Of a stretch of 64,000 nucleotides of DNA, positions 8,752-18,116 are shown piece by piece. The notes beneath the pieces were generated by a model. It was not told the DNA's origin. It did not search any database and worked only from the letters and a program-made list of their open reading frames with translations. The stretch covers positions 124,001 through 188,000 of the forward strand of contig NZ_CAJXYQ010000005.1 in the NCBI RefSeq assembly GCF_913063105.1, read 5' to 3'. The DNA is from an uncultured Draconibacterium sp. GTDB taxonomy: Bacteria > Bacteroidota > Bacteroidia > Bacteroidales > Prolixibacteraceae. Position 1 is the stretch's first letter, and each line of letters opens with the position of its first letter. The position numbers and the translations under genes were made by a program.

Positions 8752-10362
8752 ATGAAAAATTCTCTTTACCTTATCGCCATAATTACTTTCATTTTATCGG
8801 CTTGCAGCCAGGTAAATGAACCTCTAAAAGAAAAAATAGAACCTTTTAATACACCTTTTGGTGAATTTAATTTTCAACGCCCGGAATTTCCTAAAAGATC
8901 AGTTCTGATTACTGATTTTGGAGCCCAAAGTGGCGGAACTGTTAAAAATACCGAGGCCATTAATAAGGCAATAAACGATCTTTCAGAGAAAGGCGGAGGA
9001 AAAGTAATTGTACCTGCCGGGAAATGGCTGACAGGATCGATAACTCTGCTAAGTAATATTAACCTGCACCTTGAGGAAGGGGCAGAATTGCTTTTTAGCC
9101 AGGATTTTAACGATTATTTACCAGCGGTGCTTACCAATTGGGAAGGTTCAGAAGTATATTCTTACTCGCCGTTTATTTATGCCTACAAACAGGAAAATAT
9201 AGCCATTACCGGGAAAGGAGTTTTAAACGGTCAGGGAAAACCGTGGTGGGAACAACGAAGAAAAGGTTCTGCATTTTACGACAGTAACAACCTGTTAAAG
9301 GAAATGAACGAAAAACAGGTTCCCTTGGATGAACGCCGCTTTGGAAGTTTAGAGCGTTTTTTACCTCCCGTATTTTTTGGCCCCTTATATTGCAAAAATA
9401 TTTTACTCGAAGATATTACGTTTAGATACGGTGCTTTTTGGACGGTTAATCCTAGTTTCTGTGAAAATATTATAGTTAAAGGTATCTATATTTTAACCAA
9501 CGGAGAATACGGTGATACTCCAAATGGCGATGGTATTAATCCAAATTCGTGCAAAAATGTGTTAATTGAATACAATACACTCGATACCGGAGATGACTGT
9601 ATTACCATAAAGTCGGGGCGAAACAAAGATGGCCGTCGAATTGGCATTCCTTGTAAAAATATCCTGATTCGGCACAACAAAGGGTTGCAAGGCCATGGTG
9701 GAATTGTAATCGGCAGCGAAATGTCGGGGGGAGTAGAAAATGTTTATGCACACGACTGCCAGTTTAATGGTACCGATCGCGTAATTAGAATAAAAACAGC
9801 CAGGGGCAGGGGAGGATATGTAAAAAACTGTTGGTTTAAAGATATTTCGGCTGATAAAATTGAGCGCGAAGCCATTCGGATAAATATGATGTACACCGGT
9901 GGTGAAAGGTTACCGGTCCCGGAAGTTGATGAAGGTACACCGCTAATCGAAAATATTAATTACGAAAATATTTCATGCGACTATTCAAAACGGAATGTTA
10001 TTCAAATTGTAGGAATACCTGAAATGCCGGTGAAAAATATTTCCTTAAAAAACATTCATCTGAAAGGAAATCTGGGAATTGAAATTAGTGATGCTGTTAA
10101 TGTAAATATTGATAGTATTGCTATCGCAAACGACAATGGTGCTCTCGCTTCTGTAGCTTTTGCCGACGCCATCAAAATTTCGAATGTTCAAATAATTGAT
10201 ACACCGAAAGATAAGATTCCGTTTGTGTTTCTCGATGTTATCAACTCCAGTGTAAAGGGGGTAGAAACCGGCAAAGAGGGAACACTGGTTAAAATAACCG
10301 GAAATTCACACAATATTAATATTGATAAGGCTATTCTGGAAGACAGGATTGAAAAACATTAA
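8752..10362 (+). CDS. GH28 polygalacturonase-type lipoprotein
   Basis: This 536-residue protein is a right-handed beta-helix hydrolase that cleaves galacturonosyl linkages in homogalacturonan or rhamnogalacturonan. The signal peptide ends in a lipobox (FILSAC), so it is membrane-anchored. GH28 catalytic residues are visible: D260 in NGDGINP, D281 and D282 in TGDDC, H315 in QGHGG, and R346 and K348 in RIK. The N-terminal ITDFGAQSGGTVKNTEAI segment is typical of the family. It is the first enzyme after susCD, 199 nt downstream of susD and beyond the hairpin, and may use its own promoter. Endo versus exo action, or a specialised rhamnogalacturonan target, cannot be decided here. Confidence 0.93.
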   Translation: MKNSLYLIAIITFILSACSQVNEPLKEKIEPFNTPFGEFNFQRPEFPKRSVLITDFGAQSGGTVKNTEAINKAINDLSEKGGGKVIVPAGKWLTGSITLLSNINLHLEEGAELLFSQDFNDYLPAVLTNWEGSEVYSYSPFIYAYKQENIAITGKGVLNGQGKPWWEQRRKGSAFYDSNNLLKEMNEKQVPLDERRFGSLERFLPPVFFGPLYCKNILLEDITFRYGAFWTVNPSFCENIIVKGIYILTNGEYGDTPNGDGINPNSCKNVLIEYNTLDTGDDCITIKSGRNKDGRRIGIPCKNILIRHNKGLQGHGGIVIGSEMSGGVENVYAHDCQFNGTDRVIRIKTARGRGGYVKNCWFKDISADKIEREAIRINMMYTGGERLPVPEVDEGTPLIENINYENISCDYSKRNVIQIVGIPEMPVKNISLKNIHLKGNLGIEISDAVNVNIDSIAIANDNGALASVAFADAIKISNVQIIDTPKDKIPFVFLDVINSSVKGVETGKEGTLVKITGNSHNINIDKAILEDRIEKH

Positions 10363-10402
10363 GAAGAAGATTTGCTTTCTGATTTAATATGTATATCTCA
10401 GC

Positions 10403-11080
10403 ATGAAAGTTTTATTAATTGAGGATGAACCTGAAATAAGCGAATTGATTAGTAATTTTCTAAAGAGCGAAAATTACCTCGTAGAAAAGGCCGTAGATTA
10501 CAGGAGCGCGCAGGATAAAATTGCGTCCTTCGATTACGACTGTATTTTACTTGATATTATGTTGCCCGACGGAAATGGATTAAGCCTGTTGAAAGAATTG
10601 GCCAAAATGGATAAAAGCGATGGAGTGATCATAATTTCAGCAAAAAACTCAATCGATGATAAAGTAAAAGGACTTGAGCTTGGGGCCGACGATTATCTTA
10701 CCAAACCCTTCCACATGGCCGAGTTAAACGCCCGGATAAAATCGGTGCTTCGCCGAAAAAATGGCGAAAACAGCAGCTTTGTTGAACTAAATAACGTAAA
10801 AATTAGTTTCGACGAAAGGCTGGCCAAGGTAGATGAACAGGTTTTAGACCTGAACCGGAAAGAGTTTGATATCCTGGTCTTTCTTGCCACAAATAAAAAC
10901 AGAATTGTAAGTAAATCGGCCATTGCCGAAAATATCTGGGGAGATTATATCGACCAGGCTGATGATTTTGATTTTATTTATTCGCAGGTGAAAAACCTCA
11001 GAAAAAAGTTACGTACTTATCAGGCACAAATTGAAATTGCCACTGTGTATGGAATTGGTTATAAATTAACTACAAAATGA
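10403..11080 (+). CDS. OmpR-family response regulator
   Basis: This 225-residue cytoplasmic regulator has an N-terminal receiver domain (1-115) with the acidic pocket near E7/D8, phosphoacceptor D51 in LLDIMLPDGNG and conserved K101 in LTKPF, followed by a winged-helix DNA-binding domain (about 130-222, ending YGIGYKL). It overlaps the downstream kinase gene by four bases (ATGA), so the two are translationally coupled. Together with the PepSY-like gene at 12466 it forms a compact sensory unit inside the enzyme array, separate from the HTCS. Its targets are unknown. Confidence 0.95.
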   Translation: MKVLLIEDEPEISELISNFLKSENYLVEKAVDYRSAQDKIASFDYDCILLDIMLPDGNGLSLLKELAKMDKSDGVIIISAKNSIDDKVKGLELGADDYLTKPFHMAELNARIKSVLRRKNGENSSFVELNNVKISFDERLAKVDEQVLDLNRKEFDILVFLATNKNRIVSKSAIAENIWGDYIDQADDFDFIYSQVKNLRKKLRTYQAQIEIATVYGIGYKLTTK

Positions 11081-12354
11081 AGCTAATAAACCATACACTG
11101 TCCTTTCTTTCAGCAATCTTATTTGTAACCATAAGTTTGTGGTCAGTTCTGTTTTATTCTCAACTACTAAATCATGTAAAAACCTCTGTCGATGAGGGCT
11201 TGTCTGATTACAAAATCGTTATAATTGATAACCTGAAAAAGGATACCCTGATAGTTGAAAATCAAGAGTTTGGTAAGAATAAGTACATCGTAAAACAAGT
11301 TGAAGAAGACTATGCCCTAAAAGTAATCGACACGTATAAAGATACATTAATTTATTCGCCACTTAAGCAAAACAACTACAAGGCCAGGGTTCTTTCCACA
11401 GCCTTTGTTGCAAACAACGGAAAATATTACGAAATGAAAGTTCTTTCACAAGAACTAAACAGGTCGAAATTGATTAAAAAACTTCTTGTTTCGCTTACTT
11501 CGATGTTTTTGTTTTTACTGGTAAGTACATACCTGGTTAACACGCTGGCCTTAAATAAAACCTGGAAACCTTTTTATCAGGTTCTTGATTACCTTAACGA
11601 TTTCAGGTTAGACAAACGATTATCCGATAGAAAAATGGGAGCCACAAAAATTAAAGAATTTGTATTGCTCAATAAATCAGTTAATAACCTGATTGATACA
11701 AATATTAAAATTTTTGAAAGCCAAAAACACTTTATCGAGAACGTATCGCACGAAATGCAAACCCCCCTGGCCATTGGCTTAAATAAATTGGAACTATTGG
11801 CCGAGAACGAAGGCTTAACAGAAAAGCAGCTAAAAAGCATTGGTGATATAATTGATACTTTTAAACGTCTTTCGGGATTAAACAAATCCTTGTTGCTTCT
11901 TTCAAAAATTCAGAACAAACAGTTCCTCTCAAAAGAAAAAATAGATTTCGACAGTGTTTTTACCAGAACCATTGCCAACCTTTCGGAGTTTATCGACTTC
12001 TGGGGAATTCAACTGAACTATAACAAAGAGCAAAATTTTGTTTTTGAAATGAATAAGGACATGGCAGATATTCTGGTTTTAAACCTTGTAAAAAATGCCA
12101 TGATTCATAATAACCCCAACGGAGAGATTAGTATACGTTTAACTTCTTCTGCATTTATTATTGAAAATACGGGAAATGAAGGCGCAATTCCTTCCGACAG
12201 GATTTTTCAACGCTTTAATAAAAATGTAAATAATAAAAATTCAACCGGCCTTGGCCTGGCCATAGTTAAAGCAATTACCGATGCTTCTGATTTAAGGGTT
12301 AGCTATTCGCATAAATCGCGGCATATTTTTGCAATAGAAAAACCTCATGCATGA
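11077..12354 (+). CDS. Sensor histidine kinase
   Basis: This 425-residue inner-membrane kinase has a first membrane span at about 7-28, a short periplasmic region of some 110 residues, a second span at about 138-160, a linker, a HisKA domain with H225 in NVSHEMQTPLAIG, and an ATPase domain with NLVKNAMIHN and STGLGLAIVKAI. The G1 box is degenerate (IIENTGNEG). It overlaps the response regulator gene by four bases and is its obvious partner. The downstream secreted PepSY-like protein may modulate its periplasmic domain, as is common for such trios, but that is inference. Confidence 0.94.
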   Translation: MKLINHTLSFLSAILFVTISLWSVLFYSQLLNHVKTSVDEGLSDYKIVIIDNLKKDTLIVENQEFGKNKYIVKQVEEDYALKVIDTYKDTLIYSPLKQNNYKARVLSTAFVANNGKYYEMKVLSQELNRSKLIKKLLVSLTSMFLFLLVSTYLVNTLALNKTWKPFYQVLDYLNDFRLDKRLSDRKMGATKIKEFVLLNKSVNNLIDTNIKIFESQKHFIENVSHEMQTPLAIGLNKLELLAENEGLTEKQLKSIGDIIDTFKRLSGLNKSLLLLSKIQNKQFLSKEKIDFDSVFTRTIANLSEFIDFWGIQLNYNKEQNFVFEMNKDMADILVLNLVKNAMIHNNPNGEISIRLTSSAFIIENTGNEGAIPSDRIFQRFNKNVNNKNSTGLGLAIVKAITDASDLRVSYSHKSRHIFAIEKPHA

Positions 12355-12465
12355 CGCTTTTTTAATAGATTTTTGGTGTTTTTTTTAAAATTCCAGATTC
12401 TTTCCAGAATGTTTCCCAATTGATTCCATATTCGCTGTGTTTCTTTGACATGTAATTTAAAAATT

Positions 12466-13281
12466 ATGAAACGAATTTTTCTCCTATTATTACTTTTCAG
12501 TATTACGCTGAGTACGCTTGCTCAGAAAATCGATAACGATAACGTTCCTGCTGTTATATTAAATGCATTTCATTTAAAATTTCCTCATGCTACCGATACT
12601 TCCTGGAAAATAGAAAAAGGAAATTACCGGGTAGAGTTTGAAGTAAATAATAAACCCCACGAATTGTTAATGGATCACAAGGGAAGTATGCTTAAACATT
12701 CGCAGGATTTGTATTTAAGCGAAATTCCGAAAGCAGTTTTAAAAACCATTGACTCGAAAGCTCCTTACTACGATATTCACGATGCTGACAGAAGCGAACA
12801 GGGGAACGAAATTACCTACGAAATTAAATTCGAAAACGAAGGGAACGATAATATATTTTGGATAGATGAAAGAGGCAAGTTGCTGAAATTCAGAAAAGAA
12901 TTGGATCGTGATGAGGTTCCGTCTGAAATATTAAATGTAATAAGCTCAAGGTATAGCTCATTCGATTACGACAGGGCAAAATACTTAGAAGAGGGTAACT
13001 TAAGGTTTTACATTATCAGGGGTGAAATTAATAATTACGATTGTGTATGGACCATCGATACGAAAAAAAATGTACTGAAGTACGAACAGGATTTAAGAAA
13101 TTCTGAGATTCCTTCTTCTGTTTCAAATGCCCGAAAAATGTTGTATGAGGGCTATGAAATACGTGATGCCGACAGGTTGGAAGAAAACGGGAAAGTCAGC
13201 TATGTTCTTCGGCTCAGAAAATCAAGGGAAAATATTTATGTAACGTTTGATTCAGCAGGAAAAGTGCTGGATGTAGACTAA
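12466..13281 (+). CDS. Secreted PepSY-like repeat protein
   Basis: This 271-residue protein has a signal peptide ending at TLAQ and about four copies of a 60-70 residue unit typical of the Bacteroidota PepSY-like (BLIP-like fold) family. Each unit has a short helix with the pattern (V/I)P..(I/V)L followed by strands ending in a charged turn such as DERGKLLKF. The ATG at 12466 fits the signal peptide; a TTG at 12445 gives an unlikely seven-residue extension. Such proteins are often encoded beside two-component systems and are thought to be periplasmic modulators. The precise ligand is unknown. Confidence 0.8.
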   Translation: MKRIFLLLLLFSITLSTLAQKIDNDNVPAVILNAFHLKFPHATDTSWKIEKGNYRVEFEVNNKPHELLMDHKGSMLKHSQDLYLSEIPKAVLKTIDSKAPYYDIHDADRSEQGNEITYEIKFENEGNDNIFWIDERGKLLKFRKELDRDEVPSEILNVISSRYSSFDYDRAKYLEEGNLRFYIIRGEINNYDCVWTIDTKKNVLKYEQDLRNSEIPSSVSNARKMLYEGYEIRDADRLEENGKVSYVLRLRKSRENIYVTFDSAGKVLDVD

Positions 13282-13322
13282 GTGAAAGACCATATATTTA
13301 TAAAAACTAAACCAATAAAAAG

Positions 13323-14708
13323 ATGAATTTTAGAAAGTTATATTTTTTAGTGGCTCTCGCGATTTTTGCAGTTTGCGCTAACGGAGAAAACTTAAAAGAA
13401 GATGCTAAAACTTCATTGAAAAAGGGAGTAAGCTTTTTTTATTCAATCAATAGTCACGGAGGTTATGTATATTATGTAACGCCTGATTTAAAAATTCGCT
13501 GGGGCGAAGGGATTAAAGACGAAAATACAATTGAAGTACAACCACCCGGAACTCCTTCTGTTGGTCAGGCATTTTTAAGGGCTTACCAGGTAAGCAAAGA
13601 CGAAACGGCTCTTAAGGCTGCAAAAGATGCTGCCACTGCCCTTGTACGTGGGCAGAATAAATTTGGAGGTTGGGAACATACCGTAAATTTTAATAAAATA
13701 AGCCACGAAAAAGTTAGTTTTGACGATAACCAGTGTCAATCGGCCATTAGTTTTCTTATGGCTTTAGACCAGGAGATTGAAGATGAATCCATATCGGGTG
13801 CAACCAAAAAAGCTTTAGATTTGATGCTAACTGCACAATTAGATAATGGAGCCTGGCCGCATATTTATCCCGAACAAGGAAATTATCACGATTATGCGAC
13901 ATACAACGATGGTGGAATAAACGATTGTGTAAGAGTGATGCTGGAGGCTCACAATTATTATGGTAATAGTAAGGAAATTGAAAAGAGCCTGAAAAAAGCA
14001 ATCCGCTTTATTTACATTTCTCAATTGCCACCGCCACAATCGGGCTGGGCACAGCAGTACAACGAATTTCTTCAACCGGCTTGGGCTCGTACTTTTGAAC
14101 CTCCTTCGGTTTGCCCTTTGGTTACGGTATTAAACATTAATACCTTAATTGATTTATACCTTGTTTTGGGTGATGATAAATTGTTGGAACCAATTCCCGA
14201 TGCAATCCGATGGTTAAAAGATATAAAAATGGAAAATGGAAAGTGGGCACGATTTGTAGAATTAGGTACAAATAAAGCACTTTACTACGACAGGCCCAGA
14301 ATCCGGTGCGAAACACTGGAAGACCTTCATCCTGAGCGTCGCACAGGTTATCGTTACCAAGTGGACATTGCAGATCAATTGCAAGAAAGCGAGCTTCGAT
14401 ATAAAAAGGCTCTGGAACTAGGTCATAAAGGTTTATGGGATGATGAACATTCAGTCCTTAATAAAGAACAAATAATGAAGCGCTTGGAAGTTTTATCAGA
14501 ACAAGTAATAAAAATTATGGATTCACAAGAGCCTTCAGGCGCATGGATAACCAAAAACGACCGTTTTAAAAAACAAATGCCAAAAGGTATTCGGTGGAAT
14601 GGTCAATATGAAGTTATGGACCGAATTAGCAGCGAGGTTTTCAATGAAAATGTGGCCATACTCTGCGAATACATTGAATTGAGTAATAGAATTGAAAATA
14701 AAAATTAA
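13323..14708 (+). CDS. PL10-type pectate lyase
   Basis: This 461-residue exported protein has a signal peptide (VALAIFAVCANG). Its body matches the alpha/alpha-toroid pectate lyase family PL10: repeated helical segments, GGWEHTVNF, DNGAWPHIYPEQGNYHDYAT with the following NDGGIND (family-type catalytic acidic region), and the late motif WARFVELGTNKALYYDR followed by ERRTGYRY. PL10 enzymes cleave polygalacturonate by Ca-dependent beta-elimination. It is somewhat longer at the C-terminus (about 380-461) than the catalytic core needs. It lies 10 nt before the PL1-propeller gene, in one operon. A GH105/GH88-like hydrolase shares the toroid fold but not these motifs. Confidence 0.8.
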   Translation: MNFRKLYFLVALAIFAVCANGENLKEDAKTSLKKGVSFFYSINSHGGYVYYVTPDLKIRWGEGIKDENTIEVQPPGTPSVGQAFLRAYQVSKDETALKAAKDAATALVRGQNKFGGWEHTVNFNKISHEKVSFDDNQCQSAISFLMALDQEIEDESISGATKKALDLMLTAQLDNGAWPHIYPEQGNYHDYATYNDGGINDCVRVMLEAHNYYGNSKEIEKSLKKAIRFIYISQLPPPQSGWAQQYNEFLQPAWARTFEPPSVCPLVTVLNINTLIDLYLVLGDDKLLEPIPDAIRWLKDIKMENGKWARFVELGTNKALYYDRPRIRCETLEDLHPERRTGYRYQVDIADQLQESELRYKKALELGHKGLWDDEHSVLNKEQIMKRLEVLSEQVIKIMDSQEPSGAWITKNDRFKKQMPKGIRWNGQYEVMDRISSEVFNENVAILCEYIELSNRIENKN

Positions 14709-14718
14709 AAATAATCTC

Positions 14719-17238
14719 ATGAAAAATATTTTAGCAAGCTTAGTGGTAATCCTGTTTTTTTCAATAGGAAATATATCTGCACAACAAATTGCATTTCCAG
14801 GTGCAGAGGGATATGGAAAATTTACAAAAGGTGGCCGGGGAGGCACAGTTTACGAAGTAACCAACCTAAACGATAGCGGAGACGGAAGCCTTCGTGCTGC
14901 TGTAGAAGCCAAGGGACCACGCACGGTTATATTCCGGGTTTCAGGAAATATTGAGCTTGAAAGCCCTATAAGTATTAAAAATCCTTACATAACAATCGCC
15001 GGGCAAACAGCTCCCGGAGATGGAATCTGTTTAAAAAATCACCAATTAAGCATTGATGCAGATCAGGTAATAATCAGGTATATTAAGGTTCGCGTGGGCG
15101 ATAAGTCTGGTAAAGATTACGATGCAGTTGGTGGAAGATATATTAAGAATGTCATTCTCGATCATATTTCAGCAAGTTGGAGTGTCGATGAATGTATGTC
15201 TGTATATCGTTGTGACAGCATTACGGTTCAGTGGTGTTTAATTTCAGAAAGTATGTTTAAATCCAACCATGTGAAAGGATATCATGGATTTGGAGGAATA
15301 TGGGGTGGCAACTATGCCACTTATCATCACAATCTGCTTGCCCATCATGCAAGCCGTAATCCGCGCTGGGCATCAGGTGTTGGTTTTACCGATTATAGAA
15401 ACAATGTAATTTATAATTGGGGGTACAACTCCTGCTACGGTGGAGAACGGGTAGAAGACAGTTATCCCGATAAATTAAATTCATTTACCGTTAATATGGT
15501 TGCCAACTATTACAAACCAGGTCCGGCTACAGAACCAGGTCCGGTGTCTCATCGTATTGCCCGGCCAGCTTTTAAAAAGGATCAGGACTTCCATGGTATG
15601 TGGTACATTGCAGAGAACACAATGGAAGGGAATAAACAGGTTTCATTAAATAATTGGGATGGAGGCGTTCATAAAGAATATGAGGAACAGGATTTAAATA
15701 TGCTGAAGCTCAATGAACCCTGGCCGGCAATGCCAATTAACCAGCAAACAGCCAAAGAAGCATATGGGTTGGTTGTACAAAACGCCGGAGCTTTTTTGCC
15801 CAAAAGAGATGTAATCGACACGAGAGTTTTAAATGAAGTTCGCGAAGGTTTTGCAACTTTTGAAGGTGTTGGATATAAAGAAAATAAGAAAGTTGCCGAC
15901 CCTTCTGAAACATGCGGGATCATTGATTCTCAAAATGATGTTGGTGGATGGCCAAAGCTAAAATCTTTGCCGGCTCCAAAAGATTCTGATAAAGACGGAA
16001 TGCCTGATAAGTGGGAAGTAAAAATGAAACTTAATCCGAATGATGCCTCTGATGGTAGTAAAGACCGCGATGGTGACGGATTCACCAACTTGGAAGAGTA
16101 CCTAAACGCACTTGTTGCAATAGGTACAGTAAAAATAAATGCCCAATCACCGTCAAAGAAAGCAATTGTTTTAGAAGAATTTGTTTTTACCGAACGCCCA
16201 ACCCGCGATTGCCACGCTTCAACTTTATTGGAGCTCGATAATGGCGACTTGCTATGCGCTTGGTTTGGAGGAACAAGGGAAGGTGACCCTGATGTAAATC
16301 TGTGGTTGGCTCGCAAACCCAAAGGCGGCAAGTGGCAGAAACCCAAAAGTATTTCCGACGGAAATGGAAATACCTTATTCAATCCGGTTCTGGTTAAATT
16401 AAAAAGCGGCGACATCCAGATTTATTTCTGCAGCCCCGGAATTGATGACGGGCAGGTAATTACATCAAAAGATAATGGAAAAACCTGGAGTAAAATGAAA
16501 AAACTTCCAAAAGGATTTGTTGGGCCAATCGTCAACAAACCAATTTATTTGGAAGACGGAACGATCATCGCTGGTGCAAGTTTGCAGGGCGATCCGGGTA
16601 AACGAATTCACATTGAACGTAGTACCGATGATGGTAAAACCTGGACAAAAGTCGGTCCAATTAGCGACCCTCAAAATACAAAGTATCAAATTATACAACC
16701 TACCATTCTTGTTCATTCGCAAAAGCGTTTGCAAATACTTGCACGTCCAAACCAAAAAGGTGCAGACACAAAGCTTGCACAAAGCTGGTCTGAGGATGGC
16801 GGTTTAACCTGGTCGCCGGTTACAGATGCTACTTTGCCAAACAATAATTCAGCAATCGATGCTGTAACTTTAAAAGACGGGCGTCATCTGCTGGTTTACA
16901 ACCACTCAACCCGCGAAGACCCGATAGGTGGGCGCAAAGGGCGTGGAATACTGACAGTTGCAATATCAGACGATGGAATTAACTGGGAGGCAGCAGCAGT
17001 ACTTGAATACCGTACCGGATCAGTGCAGTATTCGTACCCGGCTGTAATTCAAACCAAAGATGGAATGGTACATGTGACCTATTCATGGCACAGGAAACAA
17101 ATTAAACATGTGGTTCTCGATCCAAACAAGTTTGAAACCTATCCGATAGTTGACGGACAATGGCCAAAAGATAAAATGCCCTGGGTAAAAAGTATTGAAA
17201 GTGAAGGAGCCGGAGTGAACAGCGAAGTATTAAAATAG
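14719..17238 (+). CDS. PL1-type pectate lyase fused to a BNR/sialidase-like beta-propeller
   Basis: This is an 839-residue, two-enzyme-like protein. After a signal peptide ending ISAQ, a PL1-type right-handed beta-helix (about 22-400) carries AFPGAEGYGKFTKGGRGG, TIAGQTAPGDGI and the catalytic-region motif HHASRNPRWASG. A calcium-binding thrombospondin-3-like stretch (DSDKDGMPDKWE, about 423-465) follows. A second domain (about 488-830) begins near ERPTRDCHASTLLELDNG and carries WFGGTREGDPDV and Asp-box-like repeats (STDDGKTW), as in BNR_2/sialidase-superfamily propellers. The ATG at 14719 is preferred over a TTG at 14692 because it starts the signal peptide. The lyase would cut homogalacturonan; the propeller's substrate is unknown and need not be sialic acid. 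Confidence 0.88.
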   Translation: MKNILASLVVILFFSIGNISAQQIAFPGAEGYGKFTKGGRGGTVYEVTNLNDSGDGSLRAAVEAKGPRTVIFRVSGNIELESPISIKNPYITIAGQTAPGDGICLKNHQLSIDADQVIIRYIKVRVGDKSGKDYDAVGGRYIKNVILDHISASWSVDECMSVYRCDSITVQWCLISESMFKSNHVKGYHGFGGIWGGNYATYHHNLLAHHASRNPRWASGVGFTDYRNNVIYNWGYNSCYGGERVEDSYPDKLNSFTVNMVANYYKPGPATEPGPVSHRIARPAFKKDQDFHGMWYIAENTMEGNKQVSLNNWDGGVHKEYEEQDLNMLKLNEPWPAMPINQQTAKEAYGLVVQNAGAFLPKRDVIDTRVLNEVREGFATFEGVGYKENKKVADPSETCGIIDSQNDVGGWPKLKSLPAPKDSDKDGMPDKWEVKMKLNPNDASDGSKDRDGDGFTNLEEYLNALVAIGTVKINAQSPSKKAIVLEEFVFTERPTRDCHASTLLELDNGDLLCAWFGGTREGDPDVNLWLARKPKGGKWQKPKSISDGNGNTLFNPVLVKLKSGDIQIYFCSPGIDDGQVITSKDNGKTWSKMKKLPKGFVGPIVNKPIYLEDGTIIAGASLQGDPGKRIHIERSTDDGKTWTKVGPISDPQNTKYQIIQPTILVHSQKRLQILARPNQKGADTKLAQSWSEDGGLTWSPVTDATLPNNNSAIDAVTLKDGRHLLVYNHSTREDPIGGRKGRGILTVAISDDGINWEAAAVLEYRTGSVQYSYPAVIQTKDGMVHVTYSWHRKQIKHVVLDPNKFETYPIVDGQWPKDKMPWVKSIESEGAGVNSEVLK

Positions 17239-17275
17239 GGCATTTAATAATCATTAAAAATAAAACGGATTTATA

Positions 17276-18106
17276 ATGATCGAAGGAATTACAGATTGCA
17301 CAATCCTGAACAATGGGCTAAAAATGCCATGGTTGGGATTTGGTGTTTTTCAGATAAGCGATGGAAATGAAGTAATAAATTCTGTAAAAGAAGCACTGAA
17401 GGTTGGTTACCGTAGTATAGATACCGCTGCTGTTTACGGAAATGAAACAGGCGTTGGAAAAGCCATTAGAGAAAGTGGAATTGCCCGTGAGGATATTTTC
17501 CTGACAACTAAGGTTTGGAACTCAGAACAATGCAAAGGTAGGACTCTACAAGCATTTGATGAAAGCCTTGGAAGGTTACAGACCGATTATGTGGACTTAT
17601 ATTTAGTTCATTGGCCTGTTGAAGGTTATTACATGGAAACATGGAAAGCCATGGAAGAGATTTATAAAAGCGGGCGTGCCAAATCAATAGGTGTCAGTAA
17701 TTTTATGGATTACCATCTCGATGAGCTTTTGCCTAAATGTGAGGTTGTTCCGGCTGTAAATCAGATTGAATATCATCCCTATCTTGTTATGCCAGAGTTA
17801 TATAACTATTGCAATGAAAGGGATATACGTGTTGAAGCATGGAGCCCTTTGATGCAGGGACATATTATTGATGTGGAACCTATTAGGGAACTGGCAGCTA
17901 AATACAAGAAAACTCCAGCTCAAATTACCTTACGTTGGAATATACAAAAAGGAGTAATTACCATTCCAAAATCGGTAAAACCACACCGGATATTAGAGAA
18001 CTCTCAAATTTATGATTTTGAAATTTCATTGAAAGATATGACCCTTATTGACACTCTTGATAGGGCAAAACGTTTTGGTCCCGATCCCAATAATTTTAAT
18101 TTTTAA
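17276..18106 (+). CDS. Aldo/keto reductase
   Basis: This 276-residue cytoplasmic (beta/alpha)8 NADPH-dependent reductase has no signal peptide, unlike nearly all its + strand neighbours. The catalytic tetrad is visible: D and Y in SIDTAAVYGNE, K in FLTTKVW and H in LVHWP. The cofactor-binding signature IPKSVKPHRILEN is present. It resembles the 2,5-diketogluconate reductase-like subfamily. In a pectin locus it could reduce a uronate, a keto-sugar or an aldehyde released from the polymer; that role is inference. It sits between the PL1-propeller and CE12 genes with short spacers, so it is co-transcribed. Confidence 0.92.
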   Translation: MIEGITDCTILNNGLKMPWLGFGVFQISDGNEVINSVKEALKVGYRSIDTAAVYGNETGVGKAIRESGIAREDIFLTTKVWNSEQCKGRTLQAFDESLGRLQTDYVDLYLVHWPVEGYYMETWKAMEEIYKSGRAKSIGVSNFMDYHLDELLPKCEVVPAVNQIEYHPYLVMPELYNYCNERDIRVEAWSPLMQGHIIDVEPIRELAAKYKKTPAQITLRWNIQKGVITIPKSVKPHRILENSQIYDFEISLKDMTLIDTLDRAKRFGPDPNNFNF

Positions 18107-18116
18107 GATTTACGGT

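Noticed and set aside
15930-16415. 161-codon - strand frame under the PL1-propeller gene
   Set aside because: It is a shadow of the + strand frame across the Ca-binding linker and propeller, with a low-complexity Ser/Pro-rich translation.
18048-18116. Upstream ATG for the CE12 gene
   Set aside because: It would overlap the aldo/keto reductase gene by 59 bases and place extra residues before a normal signal peptide.
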